Shown here: positions 26,854 through 35,016 of the stretch, in pieces
How positions within the stretch are numbered: the stretch's first letter is position 1
Layout: every line of letters starts with the position of its first letter
DNA from: Aeromicrobium massiliense JC14
GTDB taxonomy: Bacteria > Actinomycetota > Actinomycetes > Propionibacteriales > Nocardioidaceae
Direction: 5' to 3'
Assembly (NCBI RefSeq): GCF_000312105.1
Contig: NZ_HE978638.1
Coordinates: 124,001 to 188,000, forward strand
Length of the DNA: 64,000 nt
Position numbers and translations under genes: made by a program
Notes under the pieces: generated by a model
Seen by the model: only the letters and a program-made list of their open reading frames with translations
Told to the model about the DNA's origin: nothing
Database searches by the model: none

Positions 26854-27027
26854 CCTCGGGAGGCCCACAGAGACAACGGAAAATCCCCAGGAAGCCAGGA
26901 CTTTCTTCGCTTCGACAATGCGGCGAGCGAGGCTCGTGCGAGCCGACGCACCCACCGCGCCGAGCGACCGACGACGTCGTCATCAGCCCCTTGGGTGACG
27001 GCACACTCAAGGCTCCTTTCGACAAGC
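26854..27027. other. Intergenic region between the HNH gene promoter and the AraC gene end
   Basis: No reading frame with coding character is seen. The region holds the upstream side of the SOS promoter and, at its right end, the inverted repeat of the AraC gene. It is less GC-rich around 26870-26920 (GGAAAATCCCC, GACTTTCTTC) than the coding DNA around it. Confidence 0.6.
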
Positions 27028-27036
27028 TCAAGGAGC
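27012..27036 (-). terminator. Inverted repeat at the AraC gene end, with LSLSKG-type repeat
   Basis: GCTCCTT (27012-27018) pairs with AAGGAGC (27030-27036) around TCGACAAGCTC; the TTTCGACAAGCTCAAGG core is a relative of the repeat at 5705-5722. It spans the stop codon of the AraC gene and probably serves as its terminator. Confidence 0.55.
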
Positions 27037-28059
27037 AGGAGCGGCAGCGGAAGCCCCTACCGCCCCCGCTGCCCGCACCTCGCGCGGCGACCGGCCCCAC
27101 CAGCGGCGGGCGCACCGGGTGAGCGCCGACTGCTCCGAGAGGCCGAGCGCGGCGGCGACCTGGGTCATGGGCATGTCGGTGGTCGTCAGGTACGTGCGCG
27201 CGCGGTCGCGGCGCAGCCCGTCGAGGACGCGCGCGAAGGTGGTGCCCTCGGCCTCGAGCCGACGCTGCAGGGTGCGCGGGTGGACGGCCAGCAGCGCCGC
27301 CACGGCGCCGACGTCCGTGCTCGTCGTGCCCAGCGACTCCTCCAGGACGGCGCGGACGCGCATGGTCACGTCCGAGCCGGGCGCGTCCGCGTACCGGGCC
27401 AGGTGCTCGAGCGCGAGGGTGCGGACGGTGACGTCGGCGTCGTCGAGCGGCCGGGTCATGAGGCTCGCGGGGACGCGCAGCAGCGCCTGCGCCGCCCCCA
27501 CGCGCACGGGCGCGCCGAACCACTCCTCGTACCGGGCGACCGGGGCGAGCGGTCGGTGCGGAAGCTCGACGCCGCGCAGCCCGTAGCCGCCGCCGTGCAG
27601 GGCGCGGATCGATCGGTGCAGGAAGCCCAGCCCGACGTCAGCGCCCTGGCGGAAGACGTCGCCGGCCGGCGTGCCGTACCGCAGCGCGACGAGGCCGGGT
27701 GTGCCGTGCGGGTCGGGCACGGCCTCCAGGCTCAGCCCGCGGGCGTGGACGAACAGGTAGCGCGCGCTGCACGCCAGGGCGTCGCCGAGGGTGGGGGAGT
27801 TCTGGATCGCGACGGCGAGCGGCCCGAGCATCGCCAGGTCCTGGCGCTCGGCGAGCCGCAGGCCCAGGTCGGGCAGGTCGAGCTCGACGGCGGCCAGCTC
27901 GAGCACGCGCGCGAGCGCGAGGTCCTCGACCAGCAGCTCGTCGTCGTGCAGCGCCTGGACGGGCAGCCGGGCGCGGCGGGCCATCGCCTCGGCGTCCCCA
28001 CCGCGCTCGGCGACGAGCCCGGCGAACCCGCGGAGCCCGGCCGACCGGATGTACGACAT
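27028..28059 (-). CDS. AraC-family transcriptional regulator
   Basis: A 343-residue regulator with the arabinose-binding-like N-terminal domain of the ArgR/OruR subgroup (AGLRGFAGLVAERGGD, AVAIQNSPTLGDAL) and a C-terminal AraC DNA-binding domain with two helix-turn-helix units (VHPRTLQRRLEAEGTTF, MTQVAAALGLSEQSALTRCARRWWGRSPREVR). It probably controls the divergent monooxygenase-SDR pair. The ATG at 28059 is preferred over TTG/GTG codons at 28095/28089 because these lie within a 21-bp-spaced direct repeat and TTGACC-17-GACCCT ends 7 nt before the ATG. Confidence 0.88.
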   Translation of the reverse strand: MSYIRSAGLRGFAGLVAERGGDAEAMARRARLPVQALHDDELLVEDLALARVLELAAVELDLPDLGLRLAERQDLAMLGPLAVAIQNSPTLGDALACSARYLFVHARGLSLEAVPDPHGTPGLVALRYGTPAGDVFRQGADVGLGFLHRSIRALHGGGYGLRGVELPHRPLAPVARYEEWFGAPVRVGAAQALLRVPASLMTRPLDDADVTVRTLALEHLARYADAPGSDVTMRVRAVLEESLGTTSTDVGAVAALLAVHPRTLQRRLEAEGTTFARVLDGLRRDRARTYLTTTDMPMTQVAAALGLSEQSALTRCARRWWGRSPREVRAAGAVGASAAAPAP

Positions 28060-28068
28060 GTCGTCCAG

Positions 28069-28097
28069 GGTCAAGTAGTTGTCGCGCACGGTCAAGT
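28069..28097. promoter_or_regulatory. AraC-type operator: GGTCAAGT direct repeat, 21-bp spacing
   Basis: GGTCAAGT at 28069-28076 and again at 28090-28097, start to start 21 bp, i.e. two helical turns on the same face, the usual layout for an AraC dimer. The downstream copy ends about 20 bp before the monooxygenase -10-like CATGCT (28118-28123), in position to activate. On the other strand the repeats contain the TTGACC of the araC-type gene promoter, allowing autoregulation. Confidence 0.65.
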
Positions 28098-28130
28098 GGC
28101 CGCTCGGGGCGGCGACGCATGCTGGAACCC

Positions 28131-29642
28131 ATGAGCGAGAGCACGCAGCACGTCGACGTCGTCATCGTCGGGGCCGGCCTGTCCGGCGTCGGCGCCGCCT
28201 ACCGCCTGCAGACGCAGGTGCCGGGACGCACCTACGCGATCCTCGAGTCGCGCGAGGCGATGGGCGGCACGTGGGACCTGTTCCGCTACCCGGGCGTCCG
28301 CTCCGACTCGGACATGTACACGCTCGGCTACGCGTTCAAGCCGTGGCGCGACGGCAAGTCGCTCGCCGACGGCGCCTCGATCCTGCAGTACATCCGCGAC
28401 ACCGCTGACGAGTTCGGCATCGCCGACCGCGTCCAGTACTCCAGCAAGGTGGTCGGCGCCGACTTCGACACCGCCGCCTCCCGTTGGACGCTCACCGTCG
28501 AGGACCCGCGCACGGGCGACCGGCGCACCATGACCTGCGGCTTCCTCTACTCGTGCGCCGGCTACTACGACTACGAGCAGCCGCACGCCCCGGTCTTCGA
28601 GGGCGTCGACGACTTCGCCGGCGAGGTGCTGCACCCGCAGTTCTGGCCCGAGGACGCCGACCTGGCCGGCAAGCGCGTCGTCGTCATCGGCTCCGGTGCC
28701 ACCGCGGTCACCCTCGTGCCGTCGATGCTCAAGGGCGAGGGTGCCGCCGCCCACGTGACGATGCTGCAGCGCACGCCCACCTGGATCAGCGCCGTGCCGT
28801 CGACCGACAAGAACGCCGAGCGGCTCAAGAAGGTGCTGCCCCCGGCACTCGCGCACAAGGCGGTCCGGGCCAAGAACATCGCGTTCAGCACGGCGTTCTA
28901 CCAGTTCTGCCGCCGCCGTCCCGAGACCGCCCGCAAGCTGCTCACCGGCCTGGCCACCAAGGTCGTCGGGGACGCGCAGACCGTCGCCGACCACTTCACC
29001 CCGACGTACGACCCGTGGGACCAGCGCCTGTGCGCGATCCCCAGCGGCGACCTGTTCCGCGCGATCAAGGCCGGCGACGCGTCGGTCGTCACCGACCACG
29101 TCGACCGGTTCGTGCCCGAGGGCATCCGGCTGGCGTCCGGCCAGGTGCTCGAGGCGGACGTCGTGGTCACCGCCACCGGGCTGAAGCTGCTCGCCTTCGG
29201 CGGCATCGAGCCGCACGTCGACGGCGAGCGCGTGCCGCTGGCCGACCAGTACGTCTGGAACGGCGCCATGATCACCGGCGTCCCGAACTTCGCGGTCTGC
29301 ATCGGCTACACGAACGCGTCCTGGACGCTGCGCGCCGACCTCACCCACCGGTTGGTCTGCAAGGTGCTCGGCTGGATGGAGGAGCGCGGCCACACCGCCG
29401 TCGCGCCGCAGCCGGACGCCTCGCTGGCCCCGCAGCCGCTGCTCGACCTCGCCGCCGGCTACGTGCAGCGCTCGATCGACGCCTTCCCGCGCCAGGGCGA
29501 CAAGCGGCCCTGGCAGGTGCGCCAGAACTACGTCCTGGACTCGGTCCACACCCTGCGCACCGACCTCGACCGCACCCTCGCGCCGGTCGCCGCCCGCGTG
29601 CCCGCCACCGACACGACCGACGCCGTCCCCGTCGGCGCCTGA
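28131..29642 (+). CDS. Flavin monooxygenase, Baeyer-Villiger type
   Basis: A 503-residue FAD/NADPH monooxygenase similar to EthA-type enzymes. It has the FAD motif VVIVGAGLSGVGAA at the N-terminus, the Baeyer-Villiger fingerprint F-x-G-x3-H-x3-W-P (FAGEVLHPQFWP, about residues 162-173) and the NADPH motif VVVIGSGATAVTLVPSM. It should insert oxygen next to a ketone or oxidise sulfides; the substrate is unknown. CATGCT (28118-28123) lies 7 nt before the ATG. It is followed at 14 nt by an SDR gene, a pairing seen in alcohol/ketone degradation, and is divergent from the AraC-type gene. Confidence 0.92.
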   Translation: MSESTQHVDVVIVGAGLSGVGAAYRLQTQVPGRTYAILESREAMGGTWDLFRYPGVRSDSDMYTLGYAFKPWRDGKSLADGASILQYIRDTADEFGIADRVQYSSKVVGADFDTAASRWTLTVEDPRTGDRRTMTCGFLYSCAGYYDYEQPHAPVFEGVDDFAGEVLHPQFWPEDADLAGKRVVVIGSGATAVTLVPSMLKGEGAAAHVTMLQRTPTWISAVPSTDKNAERLKKVLPPALAHKAVRAKNIAFSTAFYQFCRRRPETARKLLTGLATKVVGDAQTVADHFTPTYDPWDQRLCAIPSGDLFRAIKAGDASVVTDHVDRFVPEGIRLASGQVLEADVVVTATGLKLLAFGGIEPHVDGERVPLADQYVWNGAMITGVPNFAVCIGYTNASWTLRADLTHRLVCKVLGWMEERGHTAVAPQPDASLAPQPLLDLAAGYVQRSIDAFPRQGDKRPWQVRQNYVLDSVHTLRTDLDRTLAPVAARVPATDTTDAVPVGA

Positions 29643-29656
29643 CCGAGAGGCCCACC

Positions 29657-30529
29657 ATGGCTCTTCCTCCCTTCTCCTTCACCGGCGCCCGCGCCGTCGT
29701 CACCGGTGCCGCCAGCGGCATGGGCGAGCAGATGGCCCTCCAGCTCGCCGAGCGCGGCACGCACCTCGTGCTCGTCGACCGGGACGCCCCGCGGCTGGAC
29801 GACGTGGCTCGTCGCCTCCGCACGCAGCACCCGGCGCTGACCGTCACCACCCACGTGGCCGACCTCGCCGAGGCTGGCGCCGTGCCGGCCCTCGCCGCGG
29901 ACGTCCTGGCGGAGTCCGACCGGCTCGACCTGCTGGTCAACAACGCCGGCGTCGCCCTGGGCGGCGGGTTCCTCGACGTCACCAAGGAGGAGTTCGACTG
30001 GGTGATGGCGATCAACTTCCAGGCGCCGGTCGACCTGACCCGCGCCCTGCTGCCGGCGCTGCTGGGCTCGTCCGGCGGGCACGTCGTCAACGTCTCGAGC
30101 CTGTTCGGCCTCATCGGCCCGGCCGGCCAGTCGGCCTACTCGTCGAGCAAGTACGCGATCCGCGGCTTCAGCGAGGTGCTGCGCCACGAGCTCGAGCCGC
30201 ACGGCGTCGGCGTCACCACGGTCCACCCCGGCGGCATCAAGACGCGCATCGCCGAGACCGCCCGCGTCGCCGCCAGCGCCAGCGAGGAGGAGGCGGCGCG
30301 CGGCAAGCGGGCGTTCGCCAAGCTGCTGACCTACCCGGCCGACAAGGCCGCGGCGCAGATCCTGCGCGGCGTCGAGCGGCGCAAGGCGCGCGTGCTCATC
30401 GCCTACTCGGCCGTCGTGCCGGACGTGCTGGCCCGGCTCATGCCCACCGGCTACGGCCGGGTGCTGGGCAAGGTCGTCAAGGCGCCGACGGCGACCCGGG
30501 CGTCGGAGACCGCCGAGCCGGTGGCCTGA
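29657..30529 (+). CDS. SDR-family oxidoreductase
   Basis: A 290-residue classical short-chain dehydrogenase with TGAASGMG (cofactor), NNAG, a catalytic Ser in NVSSLFG and YSSSK (Tyr, Lys). The C-terminal extension with RRKARVLIAYSAVVPDVLARLMP is typical of the group that accompanies EthA-type monooxygenases. It likely makes the ketone for the upstream Baeyer-Villiger enzyme from an alcohol. It has a GAGAGG ribosome-binding site and is in one operon with the monooxygenase. Confidence 0.9.
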   Translation: MALPPFSFTGARAVVTGAASGMGEQMALQLAERGTHLVLVDRDAPRLDDVARRLRTQHPALTVTTHVADLAEAGAVPALAADVLAESDRLDLLVNNAGVALGGGFLDVTKEEFDWVMAINFQAPVDLTRALLPALLGSSGGHVVNVSSLFGLIGPAGQSAYSSSKYAIRGFSEVLRHELEPHGVGVTTVHPGGIKTRIAETARVAASASEEEAARGKRAFAKLLTYPADKAAAQILRGVERRKARVLIAYSAVVPDVLARLMPTGYGRVLGKVVKAPTATRASETAEPVA

Positions 30530-30533
30530 GCCG

Positions 30534-30881
30534 CTAGTCGGCCTCGGTGCCCCAGCCGTCGTACTCGCCGCCGTCGACGTGGGCGGCGAGCGACTCGAAG
30601 AACGTGCGCGCCTCGGGGACGGTCGAGGCGTCGACCGGCAGGTCCGAGCGGCTGGCGACGACGCCGTGGTCGCCCGACGCGAGGGCGTCGACGTCCCAGC
30701 CGGCGTGCCGCGCCCGTGCGACGAGGAAGCGCTCGCCGTCGGCGTCGGCGCAGTAGAGGAAGTGCTCCCAGCGCCGCGGCCGCGTCAGGTCCACCTTCAG
30801 GCGGACGAGCTCGGCGAGGGTCGCGTCGTCCCCGGCGTGCCCGGTGACCGGGGCCGGCGGGCGGCGCTTGAACAGTCCCAT
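30534..30881 (-). CDS. RraB-like ribonuclease E inhibitor domain protein
   Basis: A 115-residue protein with the layout of RraB-family proteins: DDATLAELVRLKVDLTRPRRWEHFLYCAD, then RFLVARARHAGWDVDAL and a C-terminal FFESLAAHVDGGEYDGWGTE. RraB binds RNase E and modulates RNA decay in proteobacteria; whether the actinobacterial versions do so is not established. TAGGGT (30890-30895, minus strand) ends 8 nt before the ATG. Its stop is 4 nt from that of the convergent SDR gene. Confidence 0.8.
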   Translation of the reverse strand: MGLFKRRPPAPVTGHAGDDATLAELVRLKVDLTRPRRWEHFLYCADADGERFLVARARHAGWDVDALASGDHGVVASRSDLPVDASTVPEARTFFESLAAHVDGGEYDGWGTEAD

Positions 30882-30945
30882 GGCGCGCGACCCTAGCGCC
30901 GTCCGGTGCCGCGCGGGCCGGATTCGGTCCGTCCGCCCGGTCCCG

Positions 30946-30951
30946 TACACT
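30946..30951 (+). promoter_or_regulatory. -10 element of tig
   Basis: TACACT followed by a leader of about 60 nt to the tig GTG. Unlike many genes here, tig has a real 5' untranslated region with an AGGAG ribosome-binding site (near 31006). No conserved RNA structure was recognised in the leader. Confidence 0.55.
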
Positions 30952-31018
30952 GGATCGTCGCCCGTGTGAGCTGAATTCCGCGGCGCCCGAACGCTTCCGA
31001 CCAACAGGAGTCCACATC

Positions 31019-32380
31019 GTGAAGAGCAGCACCGAATCGCTGAGCCCCACCCGGGTCAAGCTCACCATCGAGGTGCCCTTCGACGAGTTCCAGCCGAGCC
31101 TCGACGCGGCGTACCGCACGATCGGCTCGCAGGTCACCGTCCCCGGCTTCCGCAAGGGCAAGATCCCCGCCGCGATCATCGACCAGCGCGTCGGCCGTGC
31201 CGCCGTGCTCGACGAGGCGATCAACAGCGCGCTGCCGAACTGGTACAACGAGGCCGTGCAGGAGCAGGACCTCATGCCGCTCAGCCAGCCCGAGATCGAC
31301 CTCACCAAGTTCAACGACGGCGAGCCGATCGAGATCACCGCCGAGCTGGACGTCCGCCCGGCCATCGAGCTGCCCGACATCTCCTCGATCGAGGTCACCG
31401 TCGAGACCGCCGAGGTCGCCGACGCCGACGTCGACGAGCAGGTCGAGGGCCTGCGCGAGCGCTTCGCGACCTTCACCGAGGTCGACCGCGCCGCCGCCGA
31501 GGGCGACGCGCTGACGATCGACCTGTCCGCGGCCAAGGACGGCGAGCCGATCGAGGCCGCGCAGGCCGAGGGCATGCCCTACACGGTCGGCAAGATCACG
31601 ATGCTCGACGGTCTCGACGAGGCCGTCCAGGGCCTGAAGGCCGGCGAGAGCGCGACCTTCTCCACCCAGCTCGCCGGTGGCGACCTGGCCGGCGACGAGG
31701 TCGAGGTCACCGTCACGGTCAAGGACGTCAAGGAGCAGCACCTGCCCGAGCTCGACGAGGAGTTCGCGCAGATGGCGTCGGAGTTCGACACCGTCGAGGA
31801 GCTGCGCGCCGACCTGGTCGAGCGCCTGACCCGCGGCAAGCGCCTCGAGCAGGCCGCCGAGGCCCGCGACGCCGTCCTGGAGAAGATCGTCGAGCAGATC
31901 GAGGTGCCGCTCCCCGAGGAGCTGGTCGCCTCCGAGATCGGTGCCCGCCGTCAGCAGATGGAGGCCGAGCTGGCCGGCATCGGCATGACCCTCGAGGACT
32001 ACCTCAAGGACCAGGAGAACGGTCAGACGATCGAGGAGTTCGAGGCCGAGCTCGACCGCAACGTGCGCGACGCGATCGTGGCCCAGTTCGTCCTGGACGA
32101 GATCATCCGCCGCGACGAGATCCAGGTCGACGACGCCGAGCTGACGCAGCACATCCTGCGTCGCGCTCAGCAGTCGGGCCAGGACCCGCAGTCGTTCATC
32201 CAGCACATCATGGAGCACAACCACGTGCCCGAGATGATGAACGAGGTCATGCGCGGCAAGGCCCTCGCCCAGCTGGTCGAGAACGCCAAGGTCGTCGACG
32301 GCAACGGCGACAGCCTCGACCTCGCCCGCCTGCAGGCCGACGGCTCGTACGCCGACGACGCGGAGACCACCGAGGCCTGA
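31019..32380 (+). CDS. tig: Trigger factor chaperone
   Basis: A 453-residue ribosome-associated chaperone and peptidyl-prolyl isomerase. The ribosome-binding signature appears as VPGFRKGKIP near residue 42, the FKBP-like domain runs through about 150-240 (EGDALTIDLSAAKDGEPIE, LKAGESATF) and the long C-terminal arm domain ends in an acidic tail. It folds nascent chains and, in actinobacteria, often lies upstream of clpP genes; here a five-gene block separates it from clpP1. A strong terminator follows. Confidence 0.97.
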   Translation: MKSSTESLSPTRVKLTIEVPFDEFQPSLDAAYRTIGSQVTVPGFRKGKIPAAIIDQRVGRAAVLDEAINSALPNWYNEAVQEQDLMPLSQPEIDLTKFNDGEPIEITAELDVRPAIELPDISSIEVTVETAEVADADVDEQVEGLRERFATFTEVDRAAAEGDALTIDLSAAKDGEPIEAAQAEGMPYTVGKITMLDGLDEAVQGLKAGESATFSTQLAGGDLAGDEVEVTVTVKDVKEQHLPELDEEFAQMASEFDTVEELRADLVERLTRGKRLEQAAEARDAVLEKIVEQIEVPLPEELVASEIGARRQQMEAELAGIGMTLEDYLKDQENGQTIEEFEAELDRNVRDAIVAQFVLDEIIRRDEIQVDDAELTQHILRRAQQSGQDPQSFIQHIMEHNHVPEMMNEVMRGKALAQLVENAKVVDGNGDSLDLARLQADGSYADDAETTEA

Positions 32381-32395
32381 TCCTCGCCGCCCGTC

Positions 32396-32429
32396 CGAAG
32401 GGAACCTCGCTCACGCGGGGTTCCCTTCG
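32396..32429 (+). terminator. Terminator of tig
   Basis: A 15-bp stem (32396-32410 with 32415-32429, one G-T wobble) and a 4-nt loop, starting 15 nt after the tig stop. Confidence 0.88.
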
Positions 32430-32456
32430 TCGTTCCCGGCGGGCAGGATGACCGCC

Positions 32457-33509
32457 ATGCCCGCCCGCACCCCCGACGCCCTCGCGTGGCTCGTCGACCA
32501 GGGCGACCGCCGGCTGCTGCCGCGCGTGCGGGCCGCCCACCTCGGGCTGGCCGACCGCCTGCTCGCGCCCGTCCCGGCGCTGCGGCACCTGCACGAGTCG
32601 GCCGCCGGGGCCGCCTACGCCGCGGGGTCGCTCGGCCTGCGCGGGTCCGCCGCCGGCCTGCGGCTGATGGGCCGCCACGGCGTCGGGCCGCGGCTCGACG
32701 GACGCGCGTCCGGCCTGCTCGCCGCCGTCGACGCGCTCGACCCCGCCGCCCCGCTCGGGCCCACGATGGCCGTCCGCGCGGACGGCCGGGACGTCCCGCT
32801 CGCGCCGGACGCGCTCGCGGCCGCCTACCCGCGCGCCGGCGGCCACGTCGTCGTGCTCGTCCACGGCCTGCTCGAGCACGACGGCACCTGGAGCGCCGCG
32901 TCCGGACCGTCCTACCCGGGCGTCCTGGCCGCCCGCACCGCGGCGACCCCCGTCGTCGTCCGCTACGCCACCGGCCGAGCCCCGGGCGAGACCGGAGGCG
33001 AGCTGGCGCGCCTGCTGACGTCCCTGGTGGACGCCTGGCCCGTCGGCGTCACCCGGCTGACGCTGGTCGGTCACGGCCTGGGCGGACGGGTCGTGCAGTC
33101 CGCGGCCCGGCACGGACTCGCCTCGGCCGCCGACTGGCCCGCGCTGGTGCGCGAGGTCGTGCTGCTGGGCGAGCCGGAGTCCGGCGCGCCGGGGGAGAAG
33201 CTGGCCCGGCTGGCCGCGCCGCTGCGCCCCGCGCCCGTCCGCGCGCTCGGCGCCGGCCGGGCACGGCTGCTCGTCGGCACCCTCACGCCGACGACGTGGG
33301 AGGGGCGCGAGGTCACCGCCGCCTGGGGCGACGACCGCCGCTCGGTCGCCCCACTGCCCCGCACCACCGTCCACGTCGCGCGCCGGCCCGGACGCCCCCT
33401 GCTGCCCGACCCGCGCGTCGCCGACCTGCTCGTCGGGTGGCTCGGCGAGCGTCCTGCCCCCATGCTGGGCCCCACCCCGACCGAAGGAGAACCAGATGGC
33501 CGAGCGTGA
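32457..33509 (+). CDS. Alpha/beta-hydrolase-fold protein lacking the serine nucleophile
   Basis: A 350-residue protein with an N-terminal helical region (about 100 residues, Arg/Ala/Leu-rich) and an alpha/beta hydrolase core: VVVLVHGLLEHDGTW (oxyanion strand) and LTLVGHGLGGRVV. The latter occupies the nucleophile elbow, but the GxSxG serine is glycine (Gly207, codon GGC at 33075). Unless another residue serves, it is inactive or has a non-hydrolytic role. CAGGAT (32444-32449) ends 7 nt before the ATG. It overlaps the SRPBCC gene by 14 nt. Confidence 0.82.
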   Translation: MPARTPDALAWLVDQGDRRLLPRVRAAHLGLADRLLAPVPALRHLHESAAGAAYAAGSLGLRGSAAGLRLMGRHGVGPRLDGRASGLLAAVDALDPAAPLGPTMAVRADGRDVPLAPDALAAAYPRAGGHVVVLVHGLLEHDGTWSAASGPSYPGVLAARTAATPVVVRYATGRAPGETGGELARLLTSLVDAWPVGVTRLTLVGHGLGGRVVQSAARHGLASAADWPALVREVVLLGEPESGAPGEKLARLAAPLRPAPVRALGAGRARLLVGTLTPTTWEGREVTAAWGDDRRSVAPLPRTTVHVARRPGRPLLPDPRVADLLVGWLGERPAPMLGPTPTEGEPDGRA

Positions 33510-33969
33510 GCTCATCCAGGCGAGCACCGAGGTCGACGCGTCGCCCGCGTCGGTGTGGGAGGTGGTCTCGGACCTGCGCCGCATGGGCGAGCGCAGCCCG
33601 CAGTGCAAGAAGATGTTCATCCTCCGCGGCCCGGTGAGCGAGGGCACCGTCACCGTGAACCTCAACAACCGCGGCCCGCTGTGGTGGCCCACCACGTCGA
33701 AGGTGACCCGGTTCGAGCGCGAGCGGGTGCTGGCCTTCCACGTCCCGATCAACGGCACGACGTGGACGTACGAGCTCGAGCCGACCGCCACCGGCACGCG
33801 GCTCACCGAGAGCCGCCGGGTGAAGGCGCCGGGCAAGGCGATCTCGAACTTCCTGGTGAACCGGTTCATGGGTGGCGTACCGGCCTTCGAGGCCGAGCTG
33901 CAGCGCGGCATCGAGGAGACGCTCGCCCGGATCAAGGCCGAGGCCGAGCGCGCGCCTACCACCGCGTAA
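33496..33969 (+). CDS. SRPBCC (START/Bet v 1-like) family protein
   Basis: A 157-residue protein with the helix-grip fold: it starts ELIQASTEVDASPASVWEVVSDL (beta1-helix), continues with RFERERVLAFHVPINGTTWTYELEPTATGTRLTESR and ends in a long C-terminal helix. Such proteins bind hydrophobic ligands in a cavity; many actinobacterial copies are annotated as polyketide cyclase-like. The ligand is unknown. It overlaps the upstream hydrolase-fold gene, has AAGGAG before its ATG, and may act with that protein. Confidence 0.87.
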   Translation: MAERELIQASTEVDASPASVWEVVSDLRRMGERSPQCKKMFILRGPVSEGTVTVNLNNRGPLWWPTTSKVTRFERERVLAFHVPINGTTWTYELEPTATGTRLTESRRVKAPGKAISNFLVNRFMGGVPAFEAELQRGIEETLARIKAEAERAPTTA

Positions 33970-34050
33970 GGTGGGCGGGCCGTCGCGACGCCGCGACGGC
34001 GCACGCCCCCGATCGACGGCACCTGCCTGATTGACCAAGGAGCACCACCC

Positions 34051-35013
34051 ATGACGAAGCTGAAGCTCGCCGCGGCCGTCCTCGCCGCCGGCACCCTGCT
34101 CGGTGCCTGCAGCGGCACGGGCCAGGAGGAGTCCGGCGCGTCCACCGAGACCGGCGACCTGACCTACGCGGTCATCACGCACGCCGCTGCCGGCGACACG
34201 TTCTGGGACCGGGTCAAGTCCGGCGCCGAGCGCGCCGGCGACGACTACGGCGTCTCCGTCGACTACTCCAGCTCGAACGACCCGGCCGAGCAGTCCCAGC
34301 TCATCGACAACGCGGTGGCCAAGGACGTCGACGGCATCGTCGTGTCGATGGCCAACCCGGAGGGCCTGGAGTCGAGCATCAAGAAGGCCGTCGCCGCCGG
34401 CGTCCCGGTCGTGACGATCAACTCCGGCCAGGAGAGCTCGAAGGCGTTCGGCGCCATCACGCACATCGGCCAGTCCGAGACGATCGCGGGCACCGAGACC
34501 GGCGAGCAGCTCAAGGCGGCCGGCTGGAAGAACGCCCTGTGCGTCATCCACGAGGCCGGCAACGTCGGTCACGAGGCCCGCTGCAAGGCCGCGGCCGAGG
34601 CGCTCGGCGCCAAGATGACCAACCTGCAGGTCGACGGCACCAACGACGCCGAGGTCAAGGCGACCATCAAGGCGAAGCTGCAGTCCGACAAGACCATCGA
34701 CGGCGTCCTGACCCTCAGCGGCCAGTACGGCATCGACGCCGTCGGCGCGGTCGACGAGGCCGGCTCGCAGGCCCAGGTCGCGACCTTCGACATCACCGAG
34801 GACGTCATCACGGCCATCGAGGACGGGACGATCCTGTTCGCGGTCGACCAGCAGCCCTACGTCCAGGGCTACCTCGGCGTCACGACGCTGTACCTCAAGG
34901 ACATCAACGGCAACGACGTCGGCGGCGGCCAGCCGGTGAACTCGGGCCCGGCCTTCGTCACCAAGGAGAACGTCGCCCAGGTCGCGGAGTTCGCCAAGAA
35001 CGGCACGCGCTGA
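34051..35013 (+). CDS. Sugar ABC importer, substrate-binding lipoprotein
   Basis: A 320-residue periplasmic-binding-protein type 1 (ribose/RbsB fold) lipoprotein: signal peptide with lipobox LLGAC (Cys20), then LTYAVITHAAAGDTFWDRVKSG, IDNAVAKDVDGIVVSM, GVPVVTINSG and ATFDITEDVITAIEDG. It delivers a sugar to the two downstream components. The set has one permease and one ATPase with a single ABC domain, the layout of fructose-type (FrcBCA) importers rather than RbsA-type. The sugar cannot be read from sequence. AAGGAG precedes the ATG. Confidence 0.9.
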   Translation: MTKLKLAAAVLAAGTLLGACSGTGQEESGASTETGDLTYAVITHAAAGDTFWDRVKSGAERAGDDYGVSVDYSSSNDPAEQSQLIDNAVAKDVDGIVVSMANPEGLESSIKKAVAAGVPVVTINSGQESSKAFGAITHIGQSETIAGTETGEQLKAAGWKNALCVIHEAGNVGHEARCKAAAEALGAKMTNLQVDGTNDAEVKATIKAKLQSDKTIDGVLTLSGQYGIDAVGAVDEAGSQAQVATFDITEDVITAIEDGTILFAVDQQPYVQGYLGVTTLYLKDINGNDVGGGQPVNSGPAFVTKENVAQVAEFAKNGTR

Positions 35014-35016
35014 CGC

